From Globisporangium splendens (lineage: Eukaryota; Oomycota; Peronosporomycetes; Pythiales; Pythiaceae), in NCBI GenBank assembly GCA_006386115.1, contig VFIW01000005.1:558001-622000 (forward strand): 64,000 nt of DNA. The letters run 5' to 3'. This document shows, piece by piece, positions 44,745 to 55,705 of this stretch. Position 1 is the stretch's first letter. Every line of letters starts with the position of its first letter. The notes under the pieces are model-generated. The model saw nothing but the letters and a program-made list of their open reading frames with translations, did no database searches and was not told the DNA's origin. A program made the translations under genes and the position numbers.

Positions 44745-46632
44745 GGCGAGCTGCTTGGGGGAGGACGGTCTTCTTGATGGAGAGGAGGGAAAAGCAGGAA
44801 TGAGGAACGAGAGATCTGCGCGGCGATGGAATGGATTGACGCACCTCTGCGCAGCTTTTCAAACAAGCAAACTCCCCCTCTTGCAGCAACCGTATAAAAC
44901 CTTGATGTCGAGGTTTCTTCCCTCACGTCACGACGAGGTAGAGAGTGTCGAAGGGAAAGCAAGGTGTGACGCAGTTGGCTGCAAGGCGGAGACCCATTTT
45001 GACCAATGAAAGTAAAAGTTGAATATATAGACGATGCTGATTGGCGGGTGCTGTGATGAAAGTGGCGCGTGACACAGAAGCCCAGATTTTGTCATGATTG
45101 CCTGTTGCAGAGGTGTGCGATGCCTGCCGCATCCACCACACGCACGACGGACGGGCTGGCGGGCATGATCATCAAGGCGCAGGACGTGATTGTGGCGACC
45201 ACGGCACAGTTCGACGGTCCCCATTCCAGCATATCGCCTTTTCAGAATGCGCGATGTACATACACACACACATGCGTGTTGAGAATCTCAGCTTAGATGG
45301 ATGCACATTGAAGAGGCAAAGCGTGAATCTCCTCCAATCGCTCGACTGATTGCACTTGCTGCTTCGATCCTCCAAATTGAGATTCCTTTGACAAATTATA
45401 CTTGCTTCCAGGCAATAGTTGTTGATGAACTCACCTTTATGTTTTGGTTAGTGTCAACACCAGTGAATCGCAAGAACTCGATATCGTCTAAATGTGGAGA
45501 GCTTGGCTTATGACAGCACTTGCTGTTCTTCCACGTGTTCTCTCTTTCCGTCGATGTAAACGAATGCACTCTATTGGTTAATAAAGGGTGAGAAGTTTCA
45601 TCCAATCGATGTTCACAATGGACACTTCAACTTGCTGAAAATGCATCCACAAGCATCCAGGAATAGACACCCAATTTGAATGAACGAAAGGACGCGGATG
45701 GTGGCTGATGCCCAACAATCGAACGAACGGGTTCAAGAAAGTGGCGCGCAACGATGGATTATTTTGACAGCTTCAGAAGTTCACCATCGTCGTCATCGAA
45801 CGATGGTCGCCATGGTGAGCCTGACAGTGAGCCAGTCATGTGCCATGACGCACCATACCCGTTCAATCAACAGTATCCACGTCTCGACACAGCGAATGTA
45901 TCAGATAAACACGATTAAGATTCGGTCTGACAAAGGCGGGAGGCACACTTGGACAATTCAGCAAGATGTTGCGTCCATCAACGCTGGTGGCAGCAAAATC
46001 AGGATGTCAATTAATGACGCACAGCCATTGTGGAAGCTGTGAAGTGCAACTGCTGGTGGAATGTAGAGAGCACCGAAACCATTCATCCTTTGCAATAACA
46101 AGTTGCAAACGGTTGAGGCATACACAGCTCACTCCCCACTTGTGTCGACAGAGCAATTCACTATTTCTTTCCGAGGGAACCAGATTATGTGCAATGCTCA
46201 TTGGAGGTGCGTCTTGTTACTCAGTATGTTGGGGAAACTGGTTTACGAGATGCCTCGTTGATGGACGAAAGTTGCACTGAAACAGAGAATTCCTACTTTT
46301 AGGACTGATGATTAGTAGACCGAACCAATATTCTCTCACGGAAACCCTCTATAAATCGAATCATCTGAGTTTACTTTAATTTCATATCCAGAGTCATTTT
46401 GAACACCCTCTAAATAAGTATTAAGTCAAGGGAGAGCCTTCTATTTTATCCAGTAACAGTACAATCCGGTGGATGGTAGCGTGTGTCTCTTTAGGGAATC
46501 CGTGACGTTGGTGGTGGTCATTCGAGGGTTCTTGTGTCTGCGTGCGTGTGTCTCGTTCGCCTCTCGCATCCGTCGTCAGTGTGTGTGTGTGTGTGTAGCT
46601 ACATTCAAGCACCAGCATATCATCGCAAAACC
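44745..46632. other. Gene-poor region upstream of ACBP and DDX10
   Basis: A 1.9 kb interval. A GC-rich stretch at 45120-45235 has coding-like third positions on the plus strand (AGMIIKAQDVIVATTAQFDG) but no start, stop context or homologue, so it is probably a gene relic. The rest is AT-richer with only short overlapping open frames. A GT run at about 46579-46597 precedes the DDX10 start. Confidence 0.45.
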
Positions 46633-49129
46633 ATGGCCGACACCGCAACCGCAGCGCTGCAGGAGGAGCGCAAGCTCAAGTTCGCCGAGCGAGAGCGCCT
46701 CGAGATCGAAAAGCTCGAGCAGCGCATTAAGGAGCAGACGCCCGCGCGCGGCTCGCAGCTGGAAGACGCAGCCAACTTCGACTTCTTCCCGCTCTCGGAA
46801 GCCACAAAGCGAGGTGTGTGGCAGAGCGCTTGCTTATCCTGCCTGTGAAGAACCGCTGAATTTGCTGACATTCGTCGTTGTGTGTATGTGTTCCTTCTTT
46901 GCGTCGGCAGGTCTGCAGCGAGGCAAGTTCACAAAGCCAACGTTGATTCAGACCGGCGCCATTCCGCATGCGCTTGCAGGGTGCGTTTATAAATGACCTT
47001 GTCATGATATTGCCTACGTTTCTGCTCTCTGTATGCTCACTCGTTATCGCGAATGCCGTTTATACAGCCGAGATATCCTTGCTGCCGCAAAGACTGGTTC
47101 GGGTAAGACGCTGGCGTTTTTGATCCCGATCTTGGAAAAGCTGTACCGATCGCGATGGGATGCCGAAGACGGACTCGGCGCGCTCGTGATCTCACCGACG
47201 CGTGAGCTGGCGCTGCAGATCTTCGAAGTGCTGCGTTCTGTGGGAAAAGCGCACTCGTTTTCCGCGGGTCTCGTCATCGGCGGCAAGAATTTCAAAGAGG
47301 AGCAGTACCGTTTGATTCGCATGAACATCCTGATCTGCACGCCCGGCCGATTGCTGCAGCACATGGAGCAGACGGCAAACTTTGATCCGTCCAACTTGCA
47401 GATCCTGGTGCTCGACGAAGCCGATCGCATTCTCGACATGGGCTTCCAGCAGCAGCTTACGTCGATCGTCGCGTACCTGCCTGCAGAGCGCCAGACGATG
47501 CTGTTCTCGGCGACGCAGACGAAATCCGTCAAGGATCTGGCGAAACTCAGTCTGAACGAGCCCGAGTACATCGCCGTGCACGAGAAATCGACACAGGCGA
47601 CCCCCAGTGGTCTCGCGCAGAGCTTCGTCGTGTGTGGCCTGGAGCGCAAACTCGACGTGCTCTTGTCGTTCATCAAGTCGCATCTCAAGCAGAAGACGAT
47701 CGTGTTCCTCTCGACGTGTCGCCAAGTGCGCTTTGTGCACCAAGTGTTTTGCAAATTGCAACCCGGTGTGCCGCTCCTGGCGCTGCACGGCAAGTACAAG
47801 CAGGGTAAGCGTGTCGAGATCTACTACGAGTTTCTGAACAAACCGGCTGCCGTGCTCTTCGCGACCGATATCGCGGCGCGCGGTCTCGATTTCCCACAGG
47901 TCGACTGGGTTGTGCAGCTGGATTGCCCCGAAGACACCGCCAACTACATCCATCGTGTCGGTCGTACGGCGCGATACAACAAGCAGGGCAAGGCGCTGCT
48001 GACGCTCTTGCCGTCGGAAGTGGACGGCATGACCAAGGCGTTCGAGGACGCCAAGATCCCGATCAAGGAGATCAAGGTGAACCCGGCCAAGACCCAGAGC
48101 TCGCGCCAAAAGGTGACGTCGGTGGTGGCCGCGGACAAGGACATCAAGGCGCTCGGTCAGAAGGCGTTCATGTCGTATGTGCGATCCGTGTACCTGCAGC
48201 CGAACCGCGAGGTGTTTGACGCGTCCAAGCTGCCGCTGGACGAGTTTGCGTTGTCGTACGGTCTCCCTGGCGCGCCGCGAATGCCGTTCTTGGCCAAGAT
48301 GAAGGAAGATCAGCAGGAAGTGATGCGAGAAGAGTTGCGCGGTAAGAAGAACGTGAACCGCAAGTTGCAGATGCTCAAGGACAAGATCAAGGCCGAGAAG
48401 GAGCGCAAGCGTCTCGAGAAGCAGTTGTCGTCGCTGAAGAAGGACAAGAAGCAAGCGGAACCGAGTGCGAAGGAGGACGGAAGCGATAAAGAGTCTGACA
48501 GCGACAGCGATGATGGTCTGATGGTCGTCAAGCGCCGCCACAACTGGGACAAGGAAGATGGAGACGACGAGGAAGAAGCCATTGACTTGGACGCCTCACG
48601 CAAGAAGAAGAAAGCCAAGAAGATCCGCGTCGACAACGAAGTGTCGTACAACCGCGTGGTCTTCGACGACGAAGGCAACAGCATGAAGGTGCTGGAGAAG
48701 ATGGCGGCGCAGCGACTCGACGACGCGACCGCCAGCGAATTCGCCGATGTCGAAGCCAAGTCGAAGCAGTTCCAGGCGTCCGTGGCCGCGCGTCTGAGAG
48801 AAAAGGATGCCGAGGATCGCCGACTCGAGAAGGAGCGTGTGCGCGCCAAGCACCACAAGAAGCGCATGAAAGAGAAGGGCGAGCGCGGCGACGACGACGA
48901 CGACGATGCACCCGTGGCAACTCTGGGCAGCAGCGACTCTTCTACGGAGGACGGTGATGAGGATATGGAGAGCAGTGATGCAGGCAGCAGTGACGATGCA
49001 AGCGGCAGCGATGAGGATGATGACTCCGAAAGCGAAGAAGAGGAGAGAGTGAGCAAGAAAAAAATCATCAGCCGCGACGCTGTCGCGAGCCAAGAAGAGC
49101 TAGCATTGCGCTTGCTGCAGAAACGTTAG
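46633..49129 (+). CDS. DBP4: DEAD-box RNA helicase DDX10/Dbp4
   Basis: Three exons, 46633-46813, 46911-46980 and 47068-49129, encode 770 residues. The N-terminal FDFFPLSEATKRGLQRGKFTKPTLIQTGAI is the Q-motif region. Motif I AAAKTGSGKT spans the third exon start, followed by PTRELALQ, TPGRLLQHME, VLDEADRILDMGF, SATQT and HRVGRTAR. The C-terminal third (from about 500) is lysine-rich and acidic with long runs of charged residues (VKRRHNWDKEDG, EKMAAQRLDDA). This layout, and the DFFPLSEATK and YVRSVYLQPNREVFDASKL segments, are typical of Dbp4/DDX10, which acts in the nucleolus in 18S rRNA processing and snoRNA release. The start codon lies in a good context (ACCATGGCC). Confidence 0.95.
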
Positions 49130-49357
49130 GACACAAACGCAGGCTCGTAGGCTGATGAACAGCACTTTATACGACAGATATATACGCATAGAGACATAAT
49201 TTGGACAAAGAGAACGCATATTCGCACGGCACCATGCAGTTATTCAAGTTGCTCAAAACCAGCCATGCAGAGTCACTTTGTTGTCTTGATTTATACGCAC
49301 GCGCACTCAGCTCCAGTACCGAAAAACGACGCACACAGCAGCAAGGGCACGCACGTC
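49130..49357. other. Short intergenic region
   Basis: This is the DDX10 3' flank and Tudor-like gene 5' flank. An in-frame ATG at 49265 could extend the Tudor-like protein by 31 residues, but the extension has no recognisable character. Confidence 0.5.
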
Positions 49358-50025
49358 ATGGCGAGTCATGACAGCGATGCGTTTGTGGAGTCCATCGACG
49401 AGGAAGACGACGATGCGGCGGACGACTACTCTGACGCCTTCGAGTCGAGTGAGGAAGACGACGAACAGGAACAAGTTCGCAACGACGTTGACAACGCGCG
49501 GCTTGACCACCAGAGCTCCGAGGTATCCGTTGAGGTCTCGACGGCGTTTGAGTCTTCTCATCACACATCTGATGATCCCAAGACGACGACAAAACCGTGG
49601 CAGATTGGCGAGCACGTGCAAGTTTACTGGCATGATGCGAACGAGTGGTTCTCCGGGAGAGTGACTGGTGTGGATGCACGCATGGAGCAGTGCTTTGTCC
49701 AGTACGAGGATGGCGACGAAACGTGGGAGGTACTTGGCAACGGAACTACTTGATCGATAGTTGTGTGCTGCTGCATTCTCATTGTGCCTTCGTTTTTGCA
49801 TTGCCGTAGTCGGGAACTCATCTTCGTCATAGCCCCGAGACGCTTGGTTTCGACGCCTCGCAATTCCAGCAGCTTCAGCTACTTCCGAACCACGATGATG
49901 CTCATTTGGAGCGAAATGTGCTGGTGTACTGGCCAGAGTCAGCGTCCTGGTTCGCCGGAAAGATCACTACTACGGACAGCATACGAGGTGTTCACATTGA
50001 ATACGAGGACAGCGATGACCGATAG
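49358..50025 (+). CDS. Tudor-like repeat protein, possibly truncated by a stop
   Basis: Exons 49358-49729 and 49870-50025 join in phase 0 and encode 175 residues. The N-terminal 85 are acidic (EDDDAADDYSDAFESSEEDD). Two Tudor-like repeats follow: VQVYWHDANEWFSGRVTGV to FVQYEDGDETWE, and VLVYWPESASWFAGKITTT to HIEYEDSDDR. The second repeat stops with TAG exactly where the first has the tryptophan codon of ETWE, so a nonsense change from TGG is plausible. Beyond it a donor-like GTAATA at 50031, an acceptor-like CTCTGCAG at 50109 and an open frame to 50511 suggest former or alternative downstream exons. A coding-like piece at 50353-50465 (MHRITDYMENRRRGLDNIDN) lies in yet another frame. Tudor-like folds bind methylated peptides or serve as scaffolds; the role here is unknown. 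Confidence 0.6.
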
Positions 50026-50549
50026 GAAGCGGTAATATACAAAATCCATTTCTCTGTGAACATTCCTTTCGCTCCCTCGTACTCATGCACTCGCCACTGC
50101 CCTCTGCAGAAATCGACATTTCTCAACGTTCTCGCGCTCACTCATCCTGCGTCCGAGCCAACACATTCACCAGCACCAGAAAGCGTTGAACTCGAGCGCG
50201 TTGTCATACCTCGGCCATATCAACCCATAATAGCAGACCACTTGCAGCCCGAAAGAATCGCGCGGCCGTACGTGAGCGTCACGCACACCATCGGGTCCAT
50301 TGTGACGGCGCGACCAAACTACAGTGAGCGGAGATATCTTCACGGGAGCATGGAATGCACCGCATCACCGACTACATGGAGAACCGCAGGCGAGGACTTG
50401 ACAACATCGACAACGACGACACGAGACTGTCTTGTGCAGACAGCTGTAGATCTTTCAAACGATAACCACACGAATGGCGGCAGCACATGCTTGTTTTCAA
50501 GATGCTGCTAGCTTCACCTGTGTGGTTCTGTAGATCGCTTTACAGTAGA

Positions 50550-53500
50550 TTAGGCATTTTTGGGTCCGCGTACACTCTTGAGCATCTTCTTGAAAGTTCG
50601 TCCGCCTGCACTTGCCGTTCCAGTGCTGCTTGCCTGACCTGCAGAAGACGTAGCAGGTGTGAGATTACTGGATGACCCACCAGGAAGCATCTTGCTGTAT
50701 TTCTCCGACACGGACGCGGCTTCGACATCGCTGTCGACGTTCTCGTCTTCCGAGAACGCATATCCGTGGTACTGGCTTCTTTGCGCTTCAGCGTCAAGGA
50801 CTTTCGCAGGCGATGCCATGTGAGCCTCATCAAACGAATGGTGATGATGCAGCGCATGACCCTCTTCCCAGAAACCATACTCATCGTCGTCATAACTACC
50901 AGAGACATGGAAGGAAGCCCGCGATCGGATGTGCCTCGCTTCAGTGTCTGTGCCACCAGCAGTTGAAATCAAACTTTCAGCCAAAGGCGACGACCGCATA
51001 AGTGATTCTTGCGCGCTCTCAAAAGGGGGGAGCTGGCGCAGCATCTTCGCGTAATCGAGAATCGGCACCTGAACATCGGGCCACATCAGTCCTCTGTACT
51101 CGTTGCGCATACTTCGTGGAGAGTTCGTCATGCTCAGCATCTCACGCTCTTGTAAGATATGGTACGTTGAGGGGAAGTTCATGCGCCGCACGATCTTCCA
51201 CAGCAAATCGCGCATCAGACTGAGCGTGACCACCAAGAAGCACAGCGCCCAAAACGTCGGAAGATGTTCCAAGTACGTTAGTTCACCCACGGCTTGGCGA
51301 AAGCGGCTAGTAGGCGATGAGATCAGCGTTCCGACAGCAAACCACAGCGCGATCGATGCAAAGACAACCGTCAAAAAGTGCCACGTCACCATAAACGTCT
51401 CGAGCACCAGCTTCAGGTTCACAACGATCACGAGATTCGTAAACACGATAAACCCAAGCGTGACGAGCCCATCTTCTTGTCCGTTCGACGATGCCGTTGC
51501 CGGGTGGTGGACTCTGTGTGTCGAGAGGGACAAATCGCCCTGGAACCCCCACGCCGAGACGAAGAAGATGATCACTGAGTGCCACACGCCATTCAGGATC
51601 CATGGCCAAAACACTTTCCGAGTGAGCAGCACGTTCTTTTGGCCGAGTGAGTACAAATACGGAAACTTGGACGCGCTCTGCGACGAAATGTCTTGGTCAA
51701 ACACGGCGAAGAGAACCAGCGGGAGGCTCGTGTAGAGAACGTTGAAACTCTGCGCCGCGACATCTAATATCAGCGGTTGTCCCGAGAAACCGCAGAAGCA
51801 ACCAAACCAAAACGTCGTGAGCACATACGTGACGTTCTTGTACAGCATGTAGCTCATCAGTTTCGTCACGCGTCGATATGCCCAGCGTCCATGCACAAAC
51901 AGCAGCCGCTGGAGGAATCGGAACTGGCCAATCGCATAATCCGACGAGTTCACGGCTTGCATTCCCTCTTGTCCAGAGATCCCCACGCCGATATGGGCTG
52001 CTTGGATCATGCCGACGTCATTCGCACCATCGCCAATCGCCAACGTGATACTCTCTGGTTCATAATGGCGAACGAATTCGACAATGTCGGCTTTTTGCTT
52101 CGGTGACACACGGCAACAGATCACTGACGTGCACATTTTCGTGACTTGGTAGAAAAGCGGACGGAGACGCGGTCGCAACGCATGCTCGAGGGATTTGCCA
52201 TCAATCACGAGTGCTAGTGATGTCAAAGACGAGGCAGAACCATTTGGAGCGTCGAAGCCAGCAAGAGGGCCACTTCCCCAGAGCAAAGAGTCGTCACCAT
52301 CATCACCTTCGAGGTCATCATACTCAAGAGTCGACACGGGAGAATACATGCTGCTGCCGCGTGAACCCGGCTGCCGAATCGGTAGACGCCCACGCGAATG
52401 CTTCTTCTTGAGACTGACGCCAAACAGAAAGGTTGATACCGACGCTTTCCATTGATCAAACCAGCTTTCATTCTTGCTACGCCCCATGCGGCGCTGACGC
52501 TTGGCTTTACGCAATCGCGACGCTCTGGACTTGACTGAGAGCTTCTCTTGGAGCATCGCTACCTCTTGCAAACCCCTTGCGACAGCGACATACTCTTCCG
52601 AGGAGACTTGCATGACCTCCATCTTGCTTGTGAGCATCGAACACGCATAACCAATGTTAATGGCAGTCTCCATTTTGTCGCCCGTGAGCGTCCAGACTTT
52701 CATGTTTGTCTGTCGCAGCAACTGTAACGTGTTGGGAACTCCATCCTGCAGCTTGTCTTGAACGGCAGTCACCCCCAAGAGGGTCAAATTCTGCTCAATC
52801 TCATTCATGAGTGGGTCAATGGCATTTGGGAGTCCCTGTCGTCGTTTCACCAGTTCGTCCATAGACGACGTCGCCGAGATGTAGTGGGTATTCCACGCAG
52901 CGTACTCTGCTCGATCCAGCTTCTTGTACGCCAAGCAGAGCGTTCGCATGCCGCATTTCGCGTACAGAGACAACTGGCCGTACACTTTGTCGACGTGCGC
53001 CGGGTCGTCCGTGGGAGCGAGCCGCTCCAGTATGACATTGTCCGCTCCCTTGCACAGCAACTCGATCTCTCCCTCGGGCGTTTCCAAGATGACCGACATG
53101 CGTTTCCGATCACTATCGAATTCGAGCAGGTGCAGGATCTTGTAAGTCGATGGCTCGTCATATCCGGGCTCCATGATCATCATCGTACTCGGTGTTCGGT
53201 GCACAAAGCGTACATTACAATGGGCAGCGGCAGAAACGAGGGCTTGTTCATCCGGAGACGAAGCCGAGTACTCTGGAGTCGGACTCGCGCACATTTCTTT
53301 GAGCGGCTTGGCGGGAATGAGGGTGTGACATAGCGCCAAGTGACGCAGAAATAGTCGAATTTGATCAGCATGGGATCCTCCTGCTCGAAGATCCGCGAAC
53401 AGGTCAGTCGGGTCAAAGTTCACAAACGGGGACGAGCTCCCATGTTTGACTTGACTTTTAGTCAGTGGGAGCACACTTGCAGAATGCGTGGTTCCTCCAA

Positions 53501-55334
53501 TTTCAGATTCCTCGACTTCTCCTCCGTAGTGCTTGCCATCGATCATGCAGAATCGAAAGAGCATCAAGTTCATGGTCAGCGTGCCCGTCTTGTCGGTGAA
53601 GATGTGGTGCACGCGTCCAAGGTCTTCATTCAGCGCTGACGATCGCACCAGCGCAGGAGTGTCGGACGATTCATCGTACATTTCGAGGTCCTGCTCAATG
53701 AAATACGCCTGCCAGTATTTGACAAACTCCAGAGACACGTTCAGCGAGATCGGCACAAAGTTTTGCATGATGATGAAGTACCGCAAGTGCAACTTGATGA
53801 GCTCTTGGAACGGGAACGATCCATCGTCATGTGCATGGCGACCTCGAAAGTACTCGGCGCTTGTGCTGTCCAAGGACTCACCATGCAGGTACCAGTATGA
53901 ACGTCCTTGTGTGATCATCCAGTAGGCACCCAATAGCGCACCCAATAAGCATACGAGTTGCTGGATGAGCACGACCCCAATGATCAGCGTATTCAGTCGC
54001 TGCTCCACCGACGACGTCTTCACGACTGGATCCGTGTTGCTGCAGAAAACTTTCGTCTCGTGGCCAGTGAAGATCGCGATCCCGACAATCGATCTCGTAT
54101 TCCGTAGCACACAACTTCGAAGCACCATTTGCTTGGCTGTAATTGGAACGCGGATACTCCGCGATCCGTCGGGCTTGATTATCACTTGTCGCTGTAGGTG
54201 GCGACTTGATTGCCCAATTCTCGGTAGTGATGATGCCTCGCCCTCAGTATCGACATTGAGCCCAAGCGCACTGGCTTGGACGTTGTTTAACTCCACGGAA
54301 AAGCTTCCATCAAATGTTGCGATCCGATTATTTGGCGCTTCGCATTCGATTGTGCCGCGCAGTGCAAGGAGATCGGACGGGGTCTTCGAGAGCGTCGCAA
54401 TCAGCGGAATCGCCGTGCGGATCTTTAAATTCGTCTCTCCGTCGAGAGACTTGGTCTCAATGTACGCCAAATGTCCTCCTCCTGAGCTGTGTGCTGCTGT
54501 TGCAGCACTTGTGCTTGTGCCAGAGAGATCGATTTGCTGATATTTCACCTGATCGTCCATTGTGCTTTCCTCTTGCGCAACATCTCTGCTTTCAATAACG
54601 TCCGCATCGGAGTCCTCCAGCTCTTCCGTGCTCAGCATAAACAAGTCGGCAGGGACGGTCTCGTCATTCGTCACTTTCACGATGTCACCGACTTGCACAT
54701 CGCCCCACTGCTTCATCTCCCATTCACCCATCGCGCTCAAACACAGCACCTCTTTGCTGTTCATGATCGCATCGGCGCGATGGCGTTCCCGGTCCTCAAG
54801 CGCTTCTTTGATCGCACTGCAAATAAACACAATCACGAGCGGCAGCAGGATCGTCGGCACGCCATTCGTGTTACTCACCTCTTTGATCGTCTGCAACACC
54901 GCGATAAACAGAAAATAAGTATTCGACGGACGCTTCACTTGCGCCAGCAGCACACGCGGGACAAAGTTCCACAGCGTGTACTTGGCGCTCACGACCACAT
55001 TGTTCGCAAACACAGCGTCATCGCCATCACCAGAATCACCACCTGCGCCCGCAGCACTATGGCGCCGCCTTATGTGCCTCCCCCCAAACAACCACTCTTG
55101 CAGCTCTTCCAGCATCGTCTCCGATGTCTGTTCATCGCCGGCTTCGCGCGCGCGTTTCAGGAGCTTCGGGCGATCGACGCAGATCACGCGCGATGGCGGC
55201 GGCGGTTTCCTGTGCGTTCTGGAACGCGCATGTGGATCCGCTTTGCGTCCACGCTGCGCGCCCGCAGTAGCGCCGCCGCTGCCAGCATGGAGAGAAGGCG
55301 CATTGCGCGGACGCGCACCCGTCGTGCCCATCAT
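50550..55334 (-). CDS. P4-type ATPase, phospholipid flippase
   Basis: One long minus-strand exon encodes 1594 residues from the ATG at 55334 (a second ATG follows at once). The frame is open a further 113 codons upstream, but that part covers the palindromic promoter elements. Hallmarks are the DGETNLK motif near residue 295, the phosphorylation site DKTGT near 580 and GDGANDVGMIQAAHIGVGISG near 1100. About ten membrane segments are visible, four near the N-terminus and six after the hinge (for example YVLTTFWFGCFCGFSG). Start region sequence FVPRVLLAQVKRPSNTYFLF is typical of P4-ATPases. These proteins flip aminophospholipids to the cytosolic leaflet, usually with a CDC50 partner. The length exceeds most relatives because of serine-rich inserts near 735-770 and 950-1050 and a C-terminal tail of about 250 residues. 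Confidence 0.95.
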   Translation of the reverse strand: MMGTTGARPRNAPSLHAGSGGATAGAQRGRKADPHARSRTHRKPPPPSRVICVDRPKLLKRAREAGDEQTSETMLEELQEWLFGGRHIRRRHSAAGAGGDSGDGDDAVFANNVVVSAKYTLWNFVPRVLLAQVKRPSNTYFLFIAVLQTIKEVSNTNGVPTILLPLVIVFICSAIKEALEDRERHRADAIMNSKEVLCLSAMGEWEMKQWGDVQVGDIVKVTNDETVPADLFMLSTEELEDSDADVIESRDVAQEESTMDDQVKYQQIDLSGTSTSAATAAHSSGGGHLAYIETKSLDGETNLKIRTAIPLIATLSKTPSDLLALRGTIECEAPNNRIATFDGSFSVELNNVQASALGLNVDTEGEASSLPRIGQSSRHLQRQVIIKPDGSRSIRVPITAKQMVLRSCVLRNTRSIVGIAIFTGHETKVFCSNTDPVVKTSSVEQRLNTLIIGVVLIQQLVCLLGALLGAYWMITQGRSYWYLHGESLDSTSAEYFRGRHAHDDGSFPFQELIKLHLRYFIIMQNFVPISLNVSLEFVKYWQAYFIEQDLEMYDESSDTPALVRSSALNEDLGRVHHIFTDKTGTLTMNLMLFRFCMIDGKHYGGEVEESEIGGTTHSASVLPLTKSQVKHGSSSPFVNFDPTDLFADLRAGGSHADQIRLFLRHLALCHTLIPAKPLKEMCASPTPEYSASSPDEQALVSAAAHCNVRFVHRTPSTMMIMEPGYDEPSTYKILHLLEFDSDRKRMSVILETPEGEIELLCKGADNVILERLAPTDDPAHVDKVYGQLSLYAKCGMRTLCLAYKKLDRAEYAAWNTHYISATSSMDELVKRRQGLPNAIDPLMNEIEQNLTLLGVTAVQDKLQDGVPNTLQLLRQTNMKVWTLTGDKMETAINIGYACSMLTSKMEVMQVSSEEYVAVARGLQEVAMLQEKLSVKSRASRLRKAKRQRRMGRSKNESWFDQWKASVSTFLFGVSLKKKHSRGRLPIRQPGSRGSSMYSPVSTLEYDDLEGDDGDDSLLWGSGPLAGFDAPNGSASSLTSLALVIDGKSLEHALRPRLRPLFYQVTKMCTSVICCRVSPKQKADIVEFVRHYEPESITLAIGDGANDVGMIQAAHIGVGISGQEGMQAVNSSDYAIGQFRFLQRLLFVHGRWAYRRVTKLMSYMLYKNVTYVLTTFWFGCFCGFSGQPLILDVAAQSFNVLYTSLPLVLFAVFDQDISSQSASKFPYLYSLGQKNVLLTRKVFWPWILNGVWHSVIIFFVSAWGFQGDLSLSTHRVHHPATASSNGQEDGLVTLGFIVFTNLVIVVNLKLVLETFMVTWHFLTVVFASIALWFAVGTLISSPTSRFRQAVGELTYLEHLPTFWALCFLVVTLSLMRDLLWKIVRRMNFPSTYHILQEREMLSMTNSPRSMRNEYRGLMWPDVQVPILDYAKMLRQLPPFESAQESLMRSSPLAESLISTAGGTDTEARHIRSRASFHVSGSYDDDEYGFWEEGHALHHHHSFDEAHMASPAKVLDAEAQRSQYHGYAFSEDENVDSDVEAASVSEKYSKMLPGGSSSNLTPATSSAGQASSTGTASAGGRTFKKMLKSVRGPKNA

Positions 55335-55705
55335 GGCCGCGCGTCTCTCGTAGACGGAAGCTTGCACTCGAATGGGACACTTGAGCCGAACTGCAGGAAT
55401 CACAGAAACCCTCTCCAAACAATTTTCAAAATGATGATGACGCCTTGTTTCAAGTATGCAAATAGAGAGGTGAAGAGTCGAACCGGACTGGACCGGTTCA
55501 TCACTTGGGACCGGTCCCGTTTTTTTGTCTTTGCCCTTTTTGAGTTGCGTGAGAGAAATGGCGGACAATGGATGAAGCGCGATCCCATTTGACTGACAGA
55601 CAGCACTGGTGATCAACGCCCGCGCAGTGAGCTCCAGGTTCAACCTCCGCATTGGCATAGAAGCAATAGACACTGCTTCGTGGAGCTACCATCTAGTAAA
55701 AGAAG
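55335..55705. other. Divergent promoter with CCGGT palindromes, P4-ATPase and C2-TPR genes
   Basis: Between the two start codons lie GAACCGGACTGGACCGGTTC (55480-55499) and the perfect 12-base palindrome GGGACCGGTCCC (55507-55518). They belong to the same motif class as those upstream of RPL26 and the peroxidase. Confidence 0.6.

Noticed and set aside
47192..48541. 449-codon open frame antisense to the DDX10 helicase
   Set aside because: It mirrors GC-rich codons of the helicase, has no domain character and no promoter context.
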